Shown here: positions 1 through 8,079 of the stretch, one piece after another
Numbering within the stretch: position 1 is the first letter of the stretch
How the letters are laid out: the number at the start of each line of letters is the position of its first letter
Source of the DNA: Natrinema salifodinae
GTDB taxonomy: Archaea; Halobacteriota; Halobacteria; Halobacteriales; Natrialbaceae
Reading direction: 5' to 3'
NCBI RefSeq assembly: GCF_900110455.1
Contig: NZ_FOIS01000001.1
Span: 992,001 to 1,056,000, forward strand
DNA: 64,000 nt
The notes under the pieces: generated by a model
What the model was told of the DNA's origin: nothing
The model's database searches: none
What the model saw: the letters and a program-made list of their open reading frames with translations, nothing else
Position numbers and translations under genes: made by a program

Positions 1-78
1 AGGGCGTGACTTATATGACCTGCTATTAAATCCGTGAGATATCAGCTCTGAGAAAGATACCTTCGGTTTCGTGACCGG

Positions 79-429
79 TTAGGCCGTGTTGAGCGTCTCT
101 GCGAGCTCGTCGCGCTCCTCGAGCTCCTCGAGAATGTCAGAGCCACCGACGAATTCGCCGTCGACGAACGTCTGCGGAATCGTCTCCCAGTCGCTGCGTT
201 CCGACAGCGCCTGGCGGAACTCGTCGAGCGACTCGAGGACGTCGACGGTCTCGTACTCGTCGCGGTGGTGGTCGATCAGACCGAGCGCCTTACGGGAGTA
301 GCCACACTGGGGCATCAGCTCCGTCCCCTTCATGAAGAGGACGACCTCGTTGTTCTCGATGGCGTCGGCGACCTGCTCGTTGACCTCCTCCTGATCGAGA
401 CCCTGGTTCGGTGGGAATTCCATATCCAT
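79..429 (-). CDS. monothiol glutaredoxin (CGYS type)
   Basis: This 116-residue protein is a monothiol glutaredoxin, a thioredoxin-fold protein that in other organisms carries or transfers [2Fe-2S] clusters or reduces glutathione-type mixed disulfides. The active site CGYS (residues 42-45) is the single-cysteine variant of the CGFS motif and is preceded by FMKG. The cis-proline segment TIPQTFVDG and the GGSDIL thiol-binding motif follow near residues 83-99. The reading frame stays open far upstream (to about 912), but that extension is arginine-rich shadow sequence from the neighbouring gene. The ATG at 427-429, giving a family-typical length, is therefore the start. The cytosolic thiol of haloarchaea is usually gamma-glutamylcysteine rather than glutathione (family knowledge), so the physiological partner is uncertain. 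Confidence 0.9.
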   Translation of the reverse strand: MDMEFPPNQGLDQEEVNEQVADAIENNEVVLFMKGTELMPQCGYSRKALGLIDHHRDEYETVDVLESLDEFRQALSERSDWETIPQTFVDGEFVGGSDILEELEERDELAETLNTA

Positions 430-554
430 TCGTATGGCGGTGAGGGGGATATGCCTTGCGTCGTCGGCACCCCACGACGGCCACTCTCGCGGCGGAACTG
501 CCGAGCGGCGAGCACCGAACGACGACAACGCGGCCGAGCGGCGAGTAGAAGTGG

Positions 555-1364
555 TTAGTCCGACGTTGCGTCCGCCGATGCGGTCGTCTCGATGACGTCG
601 ACTTTCTCCGCCGCGTAACCGAAGACGTCCCGATAGCCGTTGGGCGACATGAGGACCGGGTAGAACGACTCGTCGGCGACCTGCTCGTCGCCGTCGGCCG
701 CGGCGAACGACGCGCCCGCCTCGACCGCCGTGAAGTTCTCGACGAAGACCTCGTAGGTGTCCGCCTGGTCCTTCCGGATGACGTCGGTGAGCCGATAGAC
801 AGGAAGGTCGCGCCGGACCGTATCTCCCGGCAGGGCGTCGACCGCGGTGAGGAAGGCGCGGGTCAGCCGGTCCGCGTTCTCGGCGGCCGTCTCGGAGCCC
901 TGGAGACCGCACTCGACTTCGATGGTGTCGATCGTGGAGAAGAGCCGTCCGTCCGCGAAGTTGCTCGTTTCGACCATCGCCGTCACGGGTAGCTGCGGGA
1001 CGACGTCTGTCGCCGTCTCGCTGACGCCGTTGACGATGGCGAAGGGGTCGGCGTGGCTCTGCGTGGAGTGCATCGAGAAGGTCAGACAGCCCTCGAGTTC
1101 GGAGACGAGTTCGTGTGCGAGGCTGCCTTCGTGGGTCTTCGCGTCCGGACTGCCCGGGAACGCGCGGTTGAGATCCTCGTCGATGAATCGTACTTGTCGC
1201 TCCAAGGCATCTTCGTTAGCGACGATGAGTTTGACGGGCCGTTCGACGGTCGGGCGGTCGTCGAGCAATCGCTCGACGGCCCGGACGCCGCAGGGTTCGT
1301 CCCCGTGGACGCCCGCGACGACTGCGATTTCCGGCGTTCCCGACCCGAGCTGTGCAACTCTCAT
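555..1364 (-). CDS. succinylglutamate desuccinylase/aspartoacylase family hydrolase
   Basis: This 269-residue protein is a zinc-dependent carboxypeptidase-fold (M14-like) hydrolase of the AstE/AspA group, which removes acyl groups from amino acids. The zinc ligands are visible in GVHGDEP (His20 and Glu23) and in the FSMHST segment near residue 97. The DLNRAFPG motif (about residues 62-70) and a conserved glutamate in VECGLQGSE are also family features. Start choice: the GTG at 1365-1367 directly precedes an ATG at 1362-1364, and the ATG (MRVAQLG) is preferred. A TATA-like element, read on the minus strand, lies near 1431-1438. The true substrate cannot be read from the sequence; N-acetyl- or succinyl-amino acids are possibilities. 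Confidence 0.85.
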   Translation of the reverse strand: MRVAQLGSGTPEIAVVAGVHGDEPCGVRAVERLLDDRPTVERPVKLIVANEDALERQVRFIDEDLNRAFPGSPDAKTHEGSLAHELVSELEGCLTFSMHSTQSHADPFAIVNGVSETATDVVPQLPVTAMVETSNFADGRLFSTIDTIEVECGLQGSETAAENADRLTRAFLTAVDALPGDTVRRDLPVYRLTDVIRKDQADTYEVFVENFTAVEAGASFAAADGDEQVADESFYPVLMSPNGYRDVFGYAAEKVDVIETTASADATSD

Positions 1365-1519
1365 CACTACGTAATTCGGCTGAGAGGGGAAAGGCGATTC
1401 GGTCTCTCACGGCCGTACGCGGCCGAAATCATATACTCGGTGACAACCCACACGTGGATATTCGGTGATAACCGCACGTGGGTGCGTGCCGGAGGGAGCC
1501 GTCGATTTCGGGGCGACGC

Positions 1520-2005
1520 CTACTCCTCGAGCGCGTCGGCGTACTCGTAATCGACGGCCCGCGCGGTCGGTCGCTCGCCGTCGAGGGGAATCCGCCACCC
1601 GTCTATGTGCGTCGGATCGGCGAGGGCGTTGGTGAGCGCGGTCCGGACCGCGAGCACGTCGACGCCGTAGTAGTCGCGCGGAATCCCCTGAAGATACTGC
1701 AGCGCCGTCTCGAAGAGGCTCCGCATCCCGTCGTCGTTCTCGAAATCGACGTGCTTGTAGGCGCCCGCAGCGACCTGGACCATTCCGTGGCAGAACTTGC
1801 TCTCGGCGGAGCCGCGTCCGTAGTTGTACCACTCGATCTCGAAGCAGTCGTGGGACTCGTGGAACGCGCCGTCGTTGAACAGTCGGACGCCGTGGGCCGT
1901 CGCCCGGCGCAGCGTCGCGTGCTCCCAGCGACCCGCGGCCGCATCCCAGCCGGTCGGCTCTCCGGCGGGCGCCTCGACGGTCGGATCGCGGGTGTGTTCG
2001 TCCAT
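1520..2005 (-). CDS. DUF309 family protein
   Basis: This 161-residue protein belongs to the DUF309 family of small helical proteins of unknown function found in archaea, cyanobacteria and other bacteria. The signature [14 protein letters not shown] (about residues 46-59) matches the family motif in which His and Glu could bind a metal. A second helix, [12 protein letters not shown], follows. An N-terminal extension of about 35 residues is acidic and probably disordered. The start at 2003-2005 gives MDEHTRDP. The frame is open to 2428, but the upstream part is low-complexity and overlaps the divergent zinc-ribbon gene. An A/T-rich box near 2070-2080 could drive both this gene and its divergent neighbour. 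Confidence 0.82.
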   Translation of the reverse strand: MDEHTRDPTVEAPAGEPTGWDAAAGRWEHATLRRATAHGVRLFNDGAFHESHDCFEIEWYNYGRGSAESKFCHGMVQVAAGAYKHVDFENDDGMRSLFETALQYLQGIPRDYYGVDVLAVRTALTNALADPTHIDGWRIPLDGERPTARAVDYEYADALEE

Positions 2006-2106
2006 ACTTGATCGAACGCCCCTCGGGCGGGTAATTCCGTCGGTGATATCCCCGTGGAATGTGTAAGCGCCGTGTTTATTGCGGTGCAGTTCCGCACACC
2101 GAGTTG

Positions 2107-2235
2107 ATGCCCCAACCATACGGACGGTGCCAACACTGCGGGGAGCGCCTCTACGCCCACATCGAGGGCGGCTACCAGTGCCTGAACTGCGACAGCCGGT
2201 ACACCGAGACGGACCTCGAGGACCAGGCGGCCTGA
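2107..2235 (+). CDS. 42-residue zinc-ribbon protein
   Basis: This small open frame runs from ATG 2107 to TGA 2233-2235. It encodes a 42-residue protein with two CxxC knuckles, CQHC near residues 8-11 and CLNC near residues 26-29, spaced as in a rubredoxin-like zinc ribbon. It ends in an acidic tail. A TATA-like tttatt lies about 30 bases upstream (near 2073-2078), which would give an almost leaderless transcript as is common in haloarchaea. Such micro zinc-finger proteins are abundant in haloarchaea and mostly uncharacterised; nucleic-acid or protein binding is likely but not shown. It diverges from the DUF309 gene. Confidence 0.75.
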   Translation: MPQPYGRCQHCGERLYAHIEGGYQCLNCDSRYTETDLEDQAA

Positions 2236-2663
2236 TCGAGACGGTCGTCAGGCTGACCGCGAATCGAGACGCCGGTCCGAGACCGGCAGGCGGTCGTGGC
2301 TCGCGCGAGCGCAGGAAGTGCAACCGCTGTAACGGCAACACAGCGGTATTGGCACTGGAAACGGCTGTTTCGAGCCGTGGCGAGACGTATCCGTATCGAT
2401 GCTCCCGGAGCCCGTCCGGACCCGACACGCGAATAAGAGTGGGGCCAGGCTACTCGCGGATCCCTGCTCGTCTTCGCGGGCTTCGCCAGGCGGCGATGGC
2501 AGGACTGAAGCTCTAGTTCGTCACGGCGTTGGGACGGCGATACGAGCCGCGAAACGGCGCGTCAGCGCCGAGCGAGCGGTTAGCAGTTGCGGACGCTCCG
2601 CACGTCGCGCCGGACGCGAATCGGACGATTTAACCGCGATGAGGGTTTCAGAGTCGACTGCGT
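2236..2663. other. intergenic stretch with two hairpins, no clear gene
   Basis: About 430 bases lie between the zinc ribbon and the tRNA. No convincing coding frame is seen. Two inverted repeats stand out: ACCGCTGT / ACAGCGGT (about 2324-2347) and, some 20 bases on, ACGGCT / AGCCGT. Close to the tRNA, gatttaacc at about 2626-2634 is a plausible TATA box for tRNA transcription. Confidence 0.5.
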
Positions 2664-2746
2664 GCGAGGGTAGCCAAGCGGTCAACGGCGGCGGACTCAA
2701 GATCCGCTCCCGTAGGGGTTCGTGGGTTCGATTCCCTCCCCTCGCA
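2664..2746 (+). tRNA. tRNA-Leu (CAA)
   Basis: The sequence folds as a class II tRNA. The seven-base acceptor stem GCGAGGG pairs with CCCTCGC. The anticodon stem GCGGA/TCCGC encloses the loop CTCAAGA with anticodon CAA (leucine, UUG codon). A long variable arm and the T-loop TTCGATT follow. There is no intron, and the 3' CCA is not encoded. One T-stem pair (50-64) is a T-T mismatch, which is unusual. A TATA-like box sits about 30 bases upstream, and a strong hairpin follows at 2760-2780. Confidence 0.9.
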
Positions 2747-2759
2747 CTCATCACAGTGC

Positions 2760-2780
2760 GGCAAGACGGAGCGTCTTGCC
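2760..2780 (+). terminator. perfect hairpin after tRNA-Leu
   Basis: A nine-base perfect stem (GGCAAGACG / CGTCTTGCC) with a three-base loop lies 13 bases after the tRNA 3' end. It may act as a processing or termination signal. Archaeal terminators are usually T-runs and none is present, so the role is uncertain. Confidence 0.5.
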
Positions 2781-2946
2781 CCCGCAAAGCTTCTGCGCGG
2801 TGGCGATCACTGTCCGAGAGACGGATCTCCAACGGCGTTACCGTTCGCTTCGGTTCAACGTGCTCTCCGGAGGCACAGTGCGTCGACGAGAGCTGATCCG
2901 ACAGACCAAGCAGGACCGATCGGGAATGCGTTTTGGCACCGCTCGG

Positions 2947-3600
2947 TCACTCGTGATACGTCAGGGTAGTGGGCGAGGTCTCATCGGGTTCTTCCGACGA
3001 AGGGGAGGCGGGAAACGTCGCGGCGGCCGTAGCGAGCGTGAACAGGATAAGGATAACCGTCGCCAGAAACCGGCCGGTGATCGGAACCAGGCCGATTACG
3101 GAGGCGGCCAGTAGGCTACTACTCGCACCGATAGCCATCACGTAATAGTCACCGACGGCCCGCTTCAGGAGGGAGGGGGCAGGGTCGGTGTCCGAGCGGT
3201 CGTCGCTATCGCTCCGGCCCGCTATCTCGAGATACGGTCGAAAGATCTCTAGCTGGTCAGTCGGTCGCACGATTCCGCGGGATTTGTTGTACTCGATGAT
3301 ACCTTTCTCGTCGAGTTTCGGCAGGTGCTTTTGGTACAGCGGGATGTAGACGCGCTGGCGCTGGGTGGACGTCAGTTCCGCGACGGTCGTTTCGTGTTCG
3401 TTCGCCGCGATCACCTCTGCGATATCGCGCATCTTGACGGGGTCCTCTCTGTCCAGCAGATACCTGATGGCGTCCCGTCTCCGGTTCGTCTGAAGGATGT
3501 GAAAGATTTCGCCTTGAGAGAGTTCCGGCGGCTCGTCGGACGGCGACTCGCTGGAAGCGCCGCCCGACGAGTTGGAGGGGTGGGCTGAATTGAGCGGCAT
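2947..3600 (-). CDS. DUF7344-like winged-helix membrane protein
   Basis: This 217-residue protein has a serine/proline-rich N-terminus (about 1-27). A winged-helix-like domain follows (about 28-120), containing LSQGEIFHILQTNRRRDAIR and a KHLPKLDEKGIIEYN recognition segment. Two hydrophobic helices near residues 150-195 come next (YVMAIGASSSLLAASVIGL and FLATVILILFTLATAAA). This architecture matches the haloarchaeal DUF7344 group, regarded as membrane-anchored or membrane-associated transcription regulators. The upstream 250 bases (3601-3850) are A/T-rich and likely contain its promoter. No obvious target or partner is adjacent. The family assignment is by recollection of the motif pattern. 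Confidence 0.75.
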   Translation of the reverse strand: MPLNSAHPSNSSGGASSESPSDEPPELSQGEIFHILQTNRRRDAIRYLLDREDPVKMRDIAEVIAANEHETTVAELTSTQRQRVYIPLYQKHLPKLDEKGIIEYNKSRGIVRPTDQLEIFRPYLEIAGRSDSDDRSDTDPAPSLLKRAVGDYYVMAIGASSSLLAASVIGLVPITGRFLATVILILFTLATAAATFPASPSSEEPDETSPTTLTYHE

Positions 3601-3795
3601 ATCCTATAATCGTAGAGGAATACCACCCCACCGTAAAGCTTTCGCAAACTCTATAGAAAAATATTCCTAGATCTGTGTTAATAAAATTGCTACGATGATG
3701 TGTATTCAGGGTTGCCAGACAGTTCGCGACGGCGAGTAAAAACCGTAGTGTGGTGGAAGAGCGGCTCTACAGTATGTCATCTGTGAATCTGTTTT

Positions 3796-4291
3796 CTATA
3801 TGGATTGTCTCGTCTCGATACGGTACTGCGCTGATACTGATAGTCTCCTAATGTATGCCACTCTCGGCGAATAGTATACGAATGAAGATCGGTACGAGAA
3901 AAGACGGACGATCAGGCCGACCGTTGCGGCGATGGCGGCGATTGCGGCGAGGCCGCCGAAGTCGGGCACGGCGTCCCGTCGACGGTGATCGTCGCGGCTG
4001 ACGCGAGCGTCGCCTCGATCGCGATCGTTCGTCGTTTCGATCTGTACCGGTTCGCCAGGCCGGCGCGGCGTCCGTCGTCGCGTTCGCGAGCGAGAGGGGC
4101 AGCGTCGCGCCCTCGGGCACGCCCGAGCCGTTCACTTCGAGAACGCCGGTGCCGCCCTCGACGGTCGGAACGCCGAACCGACCGTCGGCGGTCGTCGTCT
4201 CTGCGACGACGATGTCGTTGTGCGCGGCCCGGACGGCCAGGCCGTCCCGCACCGGCTCGCCGTTGACGGCGACGGTTCCGGCGTACCGCAC
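3796..4291 (-). pseudogene. frameshifted remnant of a secreted surface-protein gene
   Basis: From the ATG at 4289-4291 the frame encodes a beta-rich segment (MRYAGTVAVNGEPVRDG... GVLEVNGSG) typical of carboxypeptidase-regulatory or Ig-like domains in haloarchaeal surface proteins. Near 4049-4054 this frame turns into arginine-rich nonsense. Shifting by one base restores a sensible C-terminus: VPDFGGLAAIAAIAATVGL followed by basic residues, resembling the PGF-CTERM type of C-terminal sorting anchor, ending at the stop 3796-3798. No signal peptide is encoded upstream. The locus is therefore read as an N-terminally truncated, frameshifted remnant. A sequencing error at the shift point is the alternative explanation. 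Confidence 0.55.
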
Positions 4292-4338
4292 GGGCGGACA
4301 CCACGGCCACTTTTGCGGTCGGGCCGCCGAGAGAGGGT

Positions 4339-5139
4339 ATGAGCGCTATCGACGAATCCAGTCGCGCGGCCGTCGCCGCCGAGGCGGCACACGAGGGTGC
4401 CGCCGTCGCGGCGGACTCGTTCCGGACCGAACTCGCGGTCGAGTGGAAGGACGGCAAGACAGACGTCGTGACCCAGGTCGACCGAAACGCCCAGGAGACG
4501 GTCATCGAGGCCATCCGAGCAGCGTACCCGGACGATCCGATCGTCGGCGAGGAGGACGATGCGCTCAAGGAGGTCCCGGAAACCGGCCCGGCCTGGATCG
4601 TCGACCCCATCGACGGGACGAACAACTACGTCGACGGCATCCGCGCGTTCGGGACCGCCGTCGCGGCCGTCGCCGACGGCGAACCGGTCGGCGCCGCGAC
4701 GGTCTGTCCGGCCCTGGGCGACGCCTACCGAGTCGGTCCCGACGGCGCGTTCCTGAACGACGAACCGCTCTCGGTCAGCGACTGCGACGACCCCGAGGCG
4801 GCCACCGTCTGCCCGACCTTCTGGTGGGACTTCGACCAGCGCGACCAGTACGCGGCCGCTACTCGCGCGGTCGTCGAGCGGTTCGGCGACATGCGACGGT
4901 TCGGCTGCGCGCAACTCGAACTGGCGATGGTCGCGACGGGTGCGCTCGAGGGGGCGCTGACCAACCTGCGGGCCAACCCCTGGGACACCGTCGCCGGCGT
5001 CGAACTGATCCGCCAGGCCGGCGGCGTCGTCACCGACCTCGACGGCGATCGGTGGCGCCACGACAGCGAGGGCCTGGTCGCCTCGAACGGCGAGATCCAC
5101 GACGAGGTGCTCGCGGCGGCCCGCGAAATCGAGGGGTAG
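4339..5139 (+). CDS. inositol monophosphatase family protein
   Basis: This 266-residue enzyme belongs to the Mg2+-dependent, Li+-sensitive phosphatase superfamily that includes inositol monophosphatase and the archaeal dual IMPase/fructose-1,6-bisphosphatase. The metal-binding motifs are present: GEEDD (residues 70-74), WIVDPIDGTNNYV (86-98) and NPWDTVAGVELIRQAGG (near 213-230). The full family length is intact. The start at 4339 follows a purine-rich gagaggg. The sequence alone does not decide between inositol-1-phosphate, fructose-1,6-bisphosphate or PAP as substrate. Confidence 0.9.
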   Translation: MSAIDESSRAAVAAEAAHEGAAVAADSFRTELAVEWKDGKTDVVTQVDRNAQETVIEAIRAAYPDDPIVGEEDDALKEVPETGPAWIVDPIDGTNNYVDGIRAFGTAVAAVADGEPVGAATVCPALGDAYRVGPDGAFLNDEPLSVSDCDDPEAATVCPTFWWDFDQRDQYAAATRAVVERFGDMRRFGCAQLELAMVATGALEGALTNLRANPWDTVAGVELIRQAGGVVTDLDGDRWRHDSEGLVASNGEIHDEVLAAAREIEG

Positions 5140-5232
5140 AACGGTTGTCGCCCGCGGTCGGTCCCGCCGGCGCTGATAGTCACGCGTACTGAAACCGGAA
5201 ACGGTAAGCGGTCCCCCCTACGGGATTCGGAT

Positions 5233-6354
5233 ATGGACGACTTCATCGACCGGTACGGGGCCGAGCGCGTCTGGGCCGCGACCGTCGCGAGTCTCGCGAC
5301 CATCGTGGTCCTCGGCGCCGTCCTGTTCCCCCAGCGGGTGTACGTCGAGATCATCTGGCAGTACTTCTGGGGGCCGGTCGTCGCCGACGCCCACAGCGAG
5401 CCCTGTCTCGCCTGGGCCGACGGCCAACAGGTGCCCTGTGGCGACAATGTCAGCGGCCCAACCGCCGAGCCCGGCTACACGTTCGTCTCCTACGCCGGCT
5501 ACATCCCGACCCTGGTCCTGTTGCTGATCGGGGTCATCTTCCTCGTGCGCCGCCTCGAGATCGAGCGCTACCGGGCGGGCTTTTTCGCCCTGTTCCCGTT
5601 CATGCTGTTCGGCGGGGCCCTCCGCGTGGTCGAGGACGTCAACGCGACCGCCTACCAGGCGACCAATGAGATGGCCATCCAACTGCCGTGGTCCGGGTTC
5701 ATCATCAGCCCGCTGATCTACTTCACGGTCTTCTTCATCGCGCTGTTCGCGGTGGTGCTCTCCGTCTGGCTCGACCGTAGGGACTACGTCTCCGGCTACG
5801 AGTACCCGCTGGCCGGGGTCGGGACGGCCGCCCTCACCCTGACGATCGGCTATCTGGCCTACACTGCGGCGACGAAACCGTACGCGGAGTTTTACCCGCT
5901 GATCCCGCTGGTCGTCCTCGTCGGCGCGACGCTGACGACGGCGATCACCTGGGTCGCGATCGAACGGTACGCGCCCGAACTCAACCGCGGCACCCGGTAC
6001 ATGGGGATCGTGGTCATCTGGGCCCACGCGGTCGACGGCGTCGCGAACGTCGTCGGTCTCGACTGGGCGACCGCCCTCGGCCTGCCGGCCAACCTCGTGC
6101 CGAAACACCCGATCAACCGGGCGATCGATAACACGACGGCCGACGTATTGCCCGCCGGCGTCGTCGACATTATCGGCTCCGCCTGGCCGTTCCTGTTCGT
6201 GAAGGTCGCCGCGGCCGTCTTCGTCATCTGGATCTTCGACGAGACGGTCTTCGAGGACAGCCCCCGCTACGCAATCCTGCTCATGATCACCGTCGTCGCC
6301 GTCGGCCTCGGGCCCGGGACCCGTGACATGCTGCGGGCGACGTTTGGGGTCTGA
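5233..6354 (+). CDS. DUF63 family membrane protein
   Basis: This 373-residue polytopic membrane protein belongs to DUF63, an archaeal family of unknown function. About eight hydrophobic helices can be seen, beginning with one after the short N-terminal amphipathic stretch. The [14 protein letters not shown] motif near residues 263-276 is a family hallmark. The start ATG at 5233 is followed by a family-typical N-terminus. It stands alone between the IMPase-like gene and nop5, with about 90-100 bases on each side, so it is probably a single transcription unit. Confidence 0.88.
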   Translation: MDDFIDRYGAERVWAATVASLATIVVLGAVLFPQRVYVEIIWQYFWGPVVADAHSEPCLAWADGQQVPCGDNVSGPTAEPGYTFVSYAGYIPTLVLLLIGVIFLVRRLEIERYRAGFFALFPFMLFGGALRVVEDVNATAYQATNEMAIQLPWSGFIISPLIYFTVFFIALFAVVLSVWLDRRDYVSGYEYPLAGVGTAALTLTIGYLAYTAATKPYAEFYPLIPLVVLVGATLTTAITWVAIERYAPELNRGTRYMGIVVIWAHAVDGVANVVGLDWATALGLPANLVPKHPINRAIDNTTADVLPAGVVDIIGSAWPFLFVKVAAAVFVIWIFDETVFEDSPRYAILLMITVVAVGLGPGTRDMLRATFGV

Positions 6355-6452
6355 CGTCGCCGTTCGCTCTTTTTCGGATCGAGCGCTCCCGTGGCCGCCG
6401 AGTCCCGACTGCGAACGGGGACTTTAATCGCCCGCGGCGGGAACGACCGAGC

Positions 6453-7331
6453 ATGACCGATACGGACGGGTGGTTCGCGGACGCCGACCGCGACGATCCC
6501 GACGCGACGGCGACCGCGATCCGCGAGGGCAGCGCCGACGAGCCCCGCGACTGGCCCGCCCTCGCGGTCGAGGCTGGATTCGCGAGCGACGAGGACGACT
6601 ACTACGACGCGCTCCGCGAGGCGACGACGGCCGCCGCACGAGCCGCCGTGACCGAGCGCGAGCGGGCCGACGACCGCCAGCTCGTCCACGCTGTGCGGGC
6701 GATGGACGACTGCAGCCGGACCGCCAACGAACTCGCCGAGCGCCTGGCCGAGTGGGCCGGCACCGTCGACCCCGACGCGGGGACCGGCGTCGAGTACGCC
6801 CGCGCCCTGGCGGCCGACGAGACCGAGACCGACGACCTCGCGGAGCCGGCGGTCCGCTCGCTCGCCGAGCGGGTGGCCGGCCTGGCCGACGAGGCCGACG
6901 ACCTGCGGGACTTCGTCGAACGACAGACGCCGGCCGTCGCGCCGAACCTGGCTGCCCTCGCCGAACCGGTCCTCGCAGCCAGGCTGATCTCGTTGGCCGG
7001 CGGCTTGGAGAACCTGGCGAAGAAACCCAGCGGCACGATCCAGGTGCTCGGCGCGGAGGACGCGCTGTTCGCGCACCTGCGGGGTCACGCACCCTCGCCG
7101 AAACACGGGATCATCTACACCCACGACGCGGTGCGGGGCACTCACCCCGAAAACCGGGGCTCGGCGGCGCGGGCCCTCGCCGGGAAGCTCGCCATCGCGG
7201 CCCGCGTCGACCACTACTCGGGCGAACCGAAGCCGGAACTCGAGGCCGAACTGGCTGAGAGAATCGAGACGATCCAGGCGCGGACGACCCACGACGACGC
7301 CGAGTCCGACGGGGGTGGCGACGATGAGTGA
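6453..7331 (+). CDS. nop5: Nop5/Nop56-like C/D box RNP protein
   Basis: This 292-residue protein is the archaeal Nop5 scaffold of box C/D ribonucleoproteins, which guide 2'-O-methylation of rRNA and tRNA. The N-terminal acidic domain and coiled-coil precede the NOP domain. Its signature (KKPSGTIQVLGAEDALF, then PSPKHGIIYTHDAVRG) spans about residues 190-230. The lysine-rich C-terminal tail of eukaryotic homologues is absent. The stop codon overlaps the start of the fibrillarin gene by eight bases, so the two partners are translationally coupled. L7Ae, the third core protein, is not in the window. Confidence 0.95.
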   Translation: MTDTDGWFADADRDDPDATATAIREGSADEPRDWPALAVEAGFASDEDDYYDALREATTAAARAAVTERERADDRQLVHAVRAMDDCSRTANELAERLAEWAGTVDPDAGTGVEYARALAADETETDDLAEPAVRSLAERVAGLADEADDLRDFVERQTPAVAPNLAALAEPVLAARLISLAGGLENLAKKPSGTIQVLGAEDALFAHLRGHAPSPKHGIIYTHDAVRGTHPENRGSAARALAGKLAIAARVDHYSGEPKPELEAELAERIETIQARTTHDDAESDGGGDDE

Positions 7332-7962
7332 GCCCGTTCTCCCCGACGGCGTCGAGCGCCGCGAGTTCGACGGCACCGAACGGCTGGCGACCCGCGGCGA
7401 CCCCGTCTACGGCGAGCCGACGGACGGCGAGTGGCGCGCCTGGAACCCGAACCGGTCGAAACTCGGCGCGATGCTGGAACTGGGGTTGGACACCGGGCTC
7501 GCGGGCGGCGAGACGGTTCTCTACCTGGGCGCCGCGAGCGGCACGACGGTGAGCCACGTCGCCGACTTCGCCGGGCCGACATACGCCGTCGAGTTCGCCG
7601 CGCGGCCGGTCAGGGACCTCCTCGACGCCGCCGACAGCCGCGATCAGCTGTTCCCGCTGTTGAAGGACGCTCGAAAGCCGGAGACCTACGCCCACGTCGT
7701 CGAGTCCGACGTCGACGTCGTCATCCAGGACGTCGCGACGCGCGGCCAGGCCCGCGTGGCGCTGGAGAACGGGCGGTTCCTGGCCGACGACGGCCGACTC
7801 CTGTTGGCGGTCAAGGCCCGAAGCGAAGACGTGACTCGAGAGCCGGCTGCCGTGTTCGAGGCCGTTCGTGAGGACCTTTCGGAAGGGTACGAGGTTTTGG
7901 AGGCAAACCGACTCGAACCGTATCACGCTGATCACCTCGGGATCGTCGCGCGCCCGCGGTGA
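7324..7962 (+). CDS. flpA: fibrillarin-like rRNA/tRNA 2'-O-methyltransferase
   Basis: This 212-residue protein is the catalytic subunit of the archaeal C/D box RNP, transferring a methyl group from S-adenosylmethionine to ribose 2'-OH at guided sites. The Rossmann-type SAM site is seen in VLYLGAASGTTVSHVAD, followed by YAVEFAARPVRDLL and a VIQDVATRGQ segment. ATG 7324 (MSEPVLPDG) is preferred over an upstream GTG at 7315, because it overlaps the nop5 stop in the usual way. It ends convergently with the injection-system operon that finishes at 8080. Confidence 0.95.
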   Translation: MSEPVLPDGVERREFDGTERLATRGDPVYGEPTDGEWRAWNPNRSKLGAMLELGLDTGLAGGETVLYLGAASGTTVSHVADFAGPTYAVEFAARPVRDLLDAADSRDQLFPLLKDARKPETYAHVVESDVDVVIQDVATRGQARVALENGRFLADDGRLLLAVKARSEDVTREPAAVFEAVREDLSEGYEVLEANRLEPYHADHLGIVARPR

Positions 7963-8079
7963 GTTAGCAGTGCCCGTCTCCGGGCACCGGTGCCGGACGG
8001 TGCGCGACGCGAAGCGGTCGCCCGTGACGACGAGTTCGTGTCCGACAGTGCCGAGTCGCAGACGAACAGCGGGTACCGG

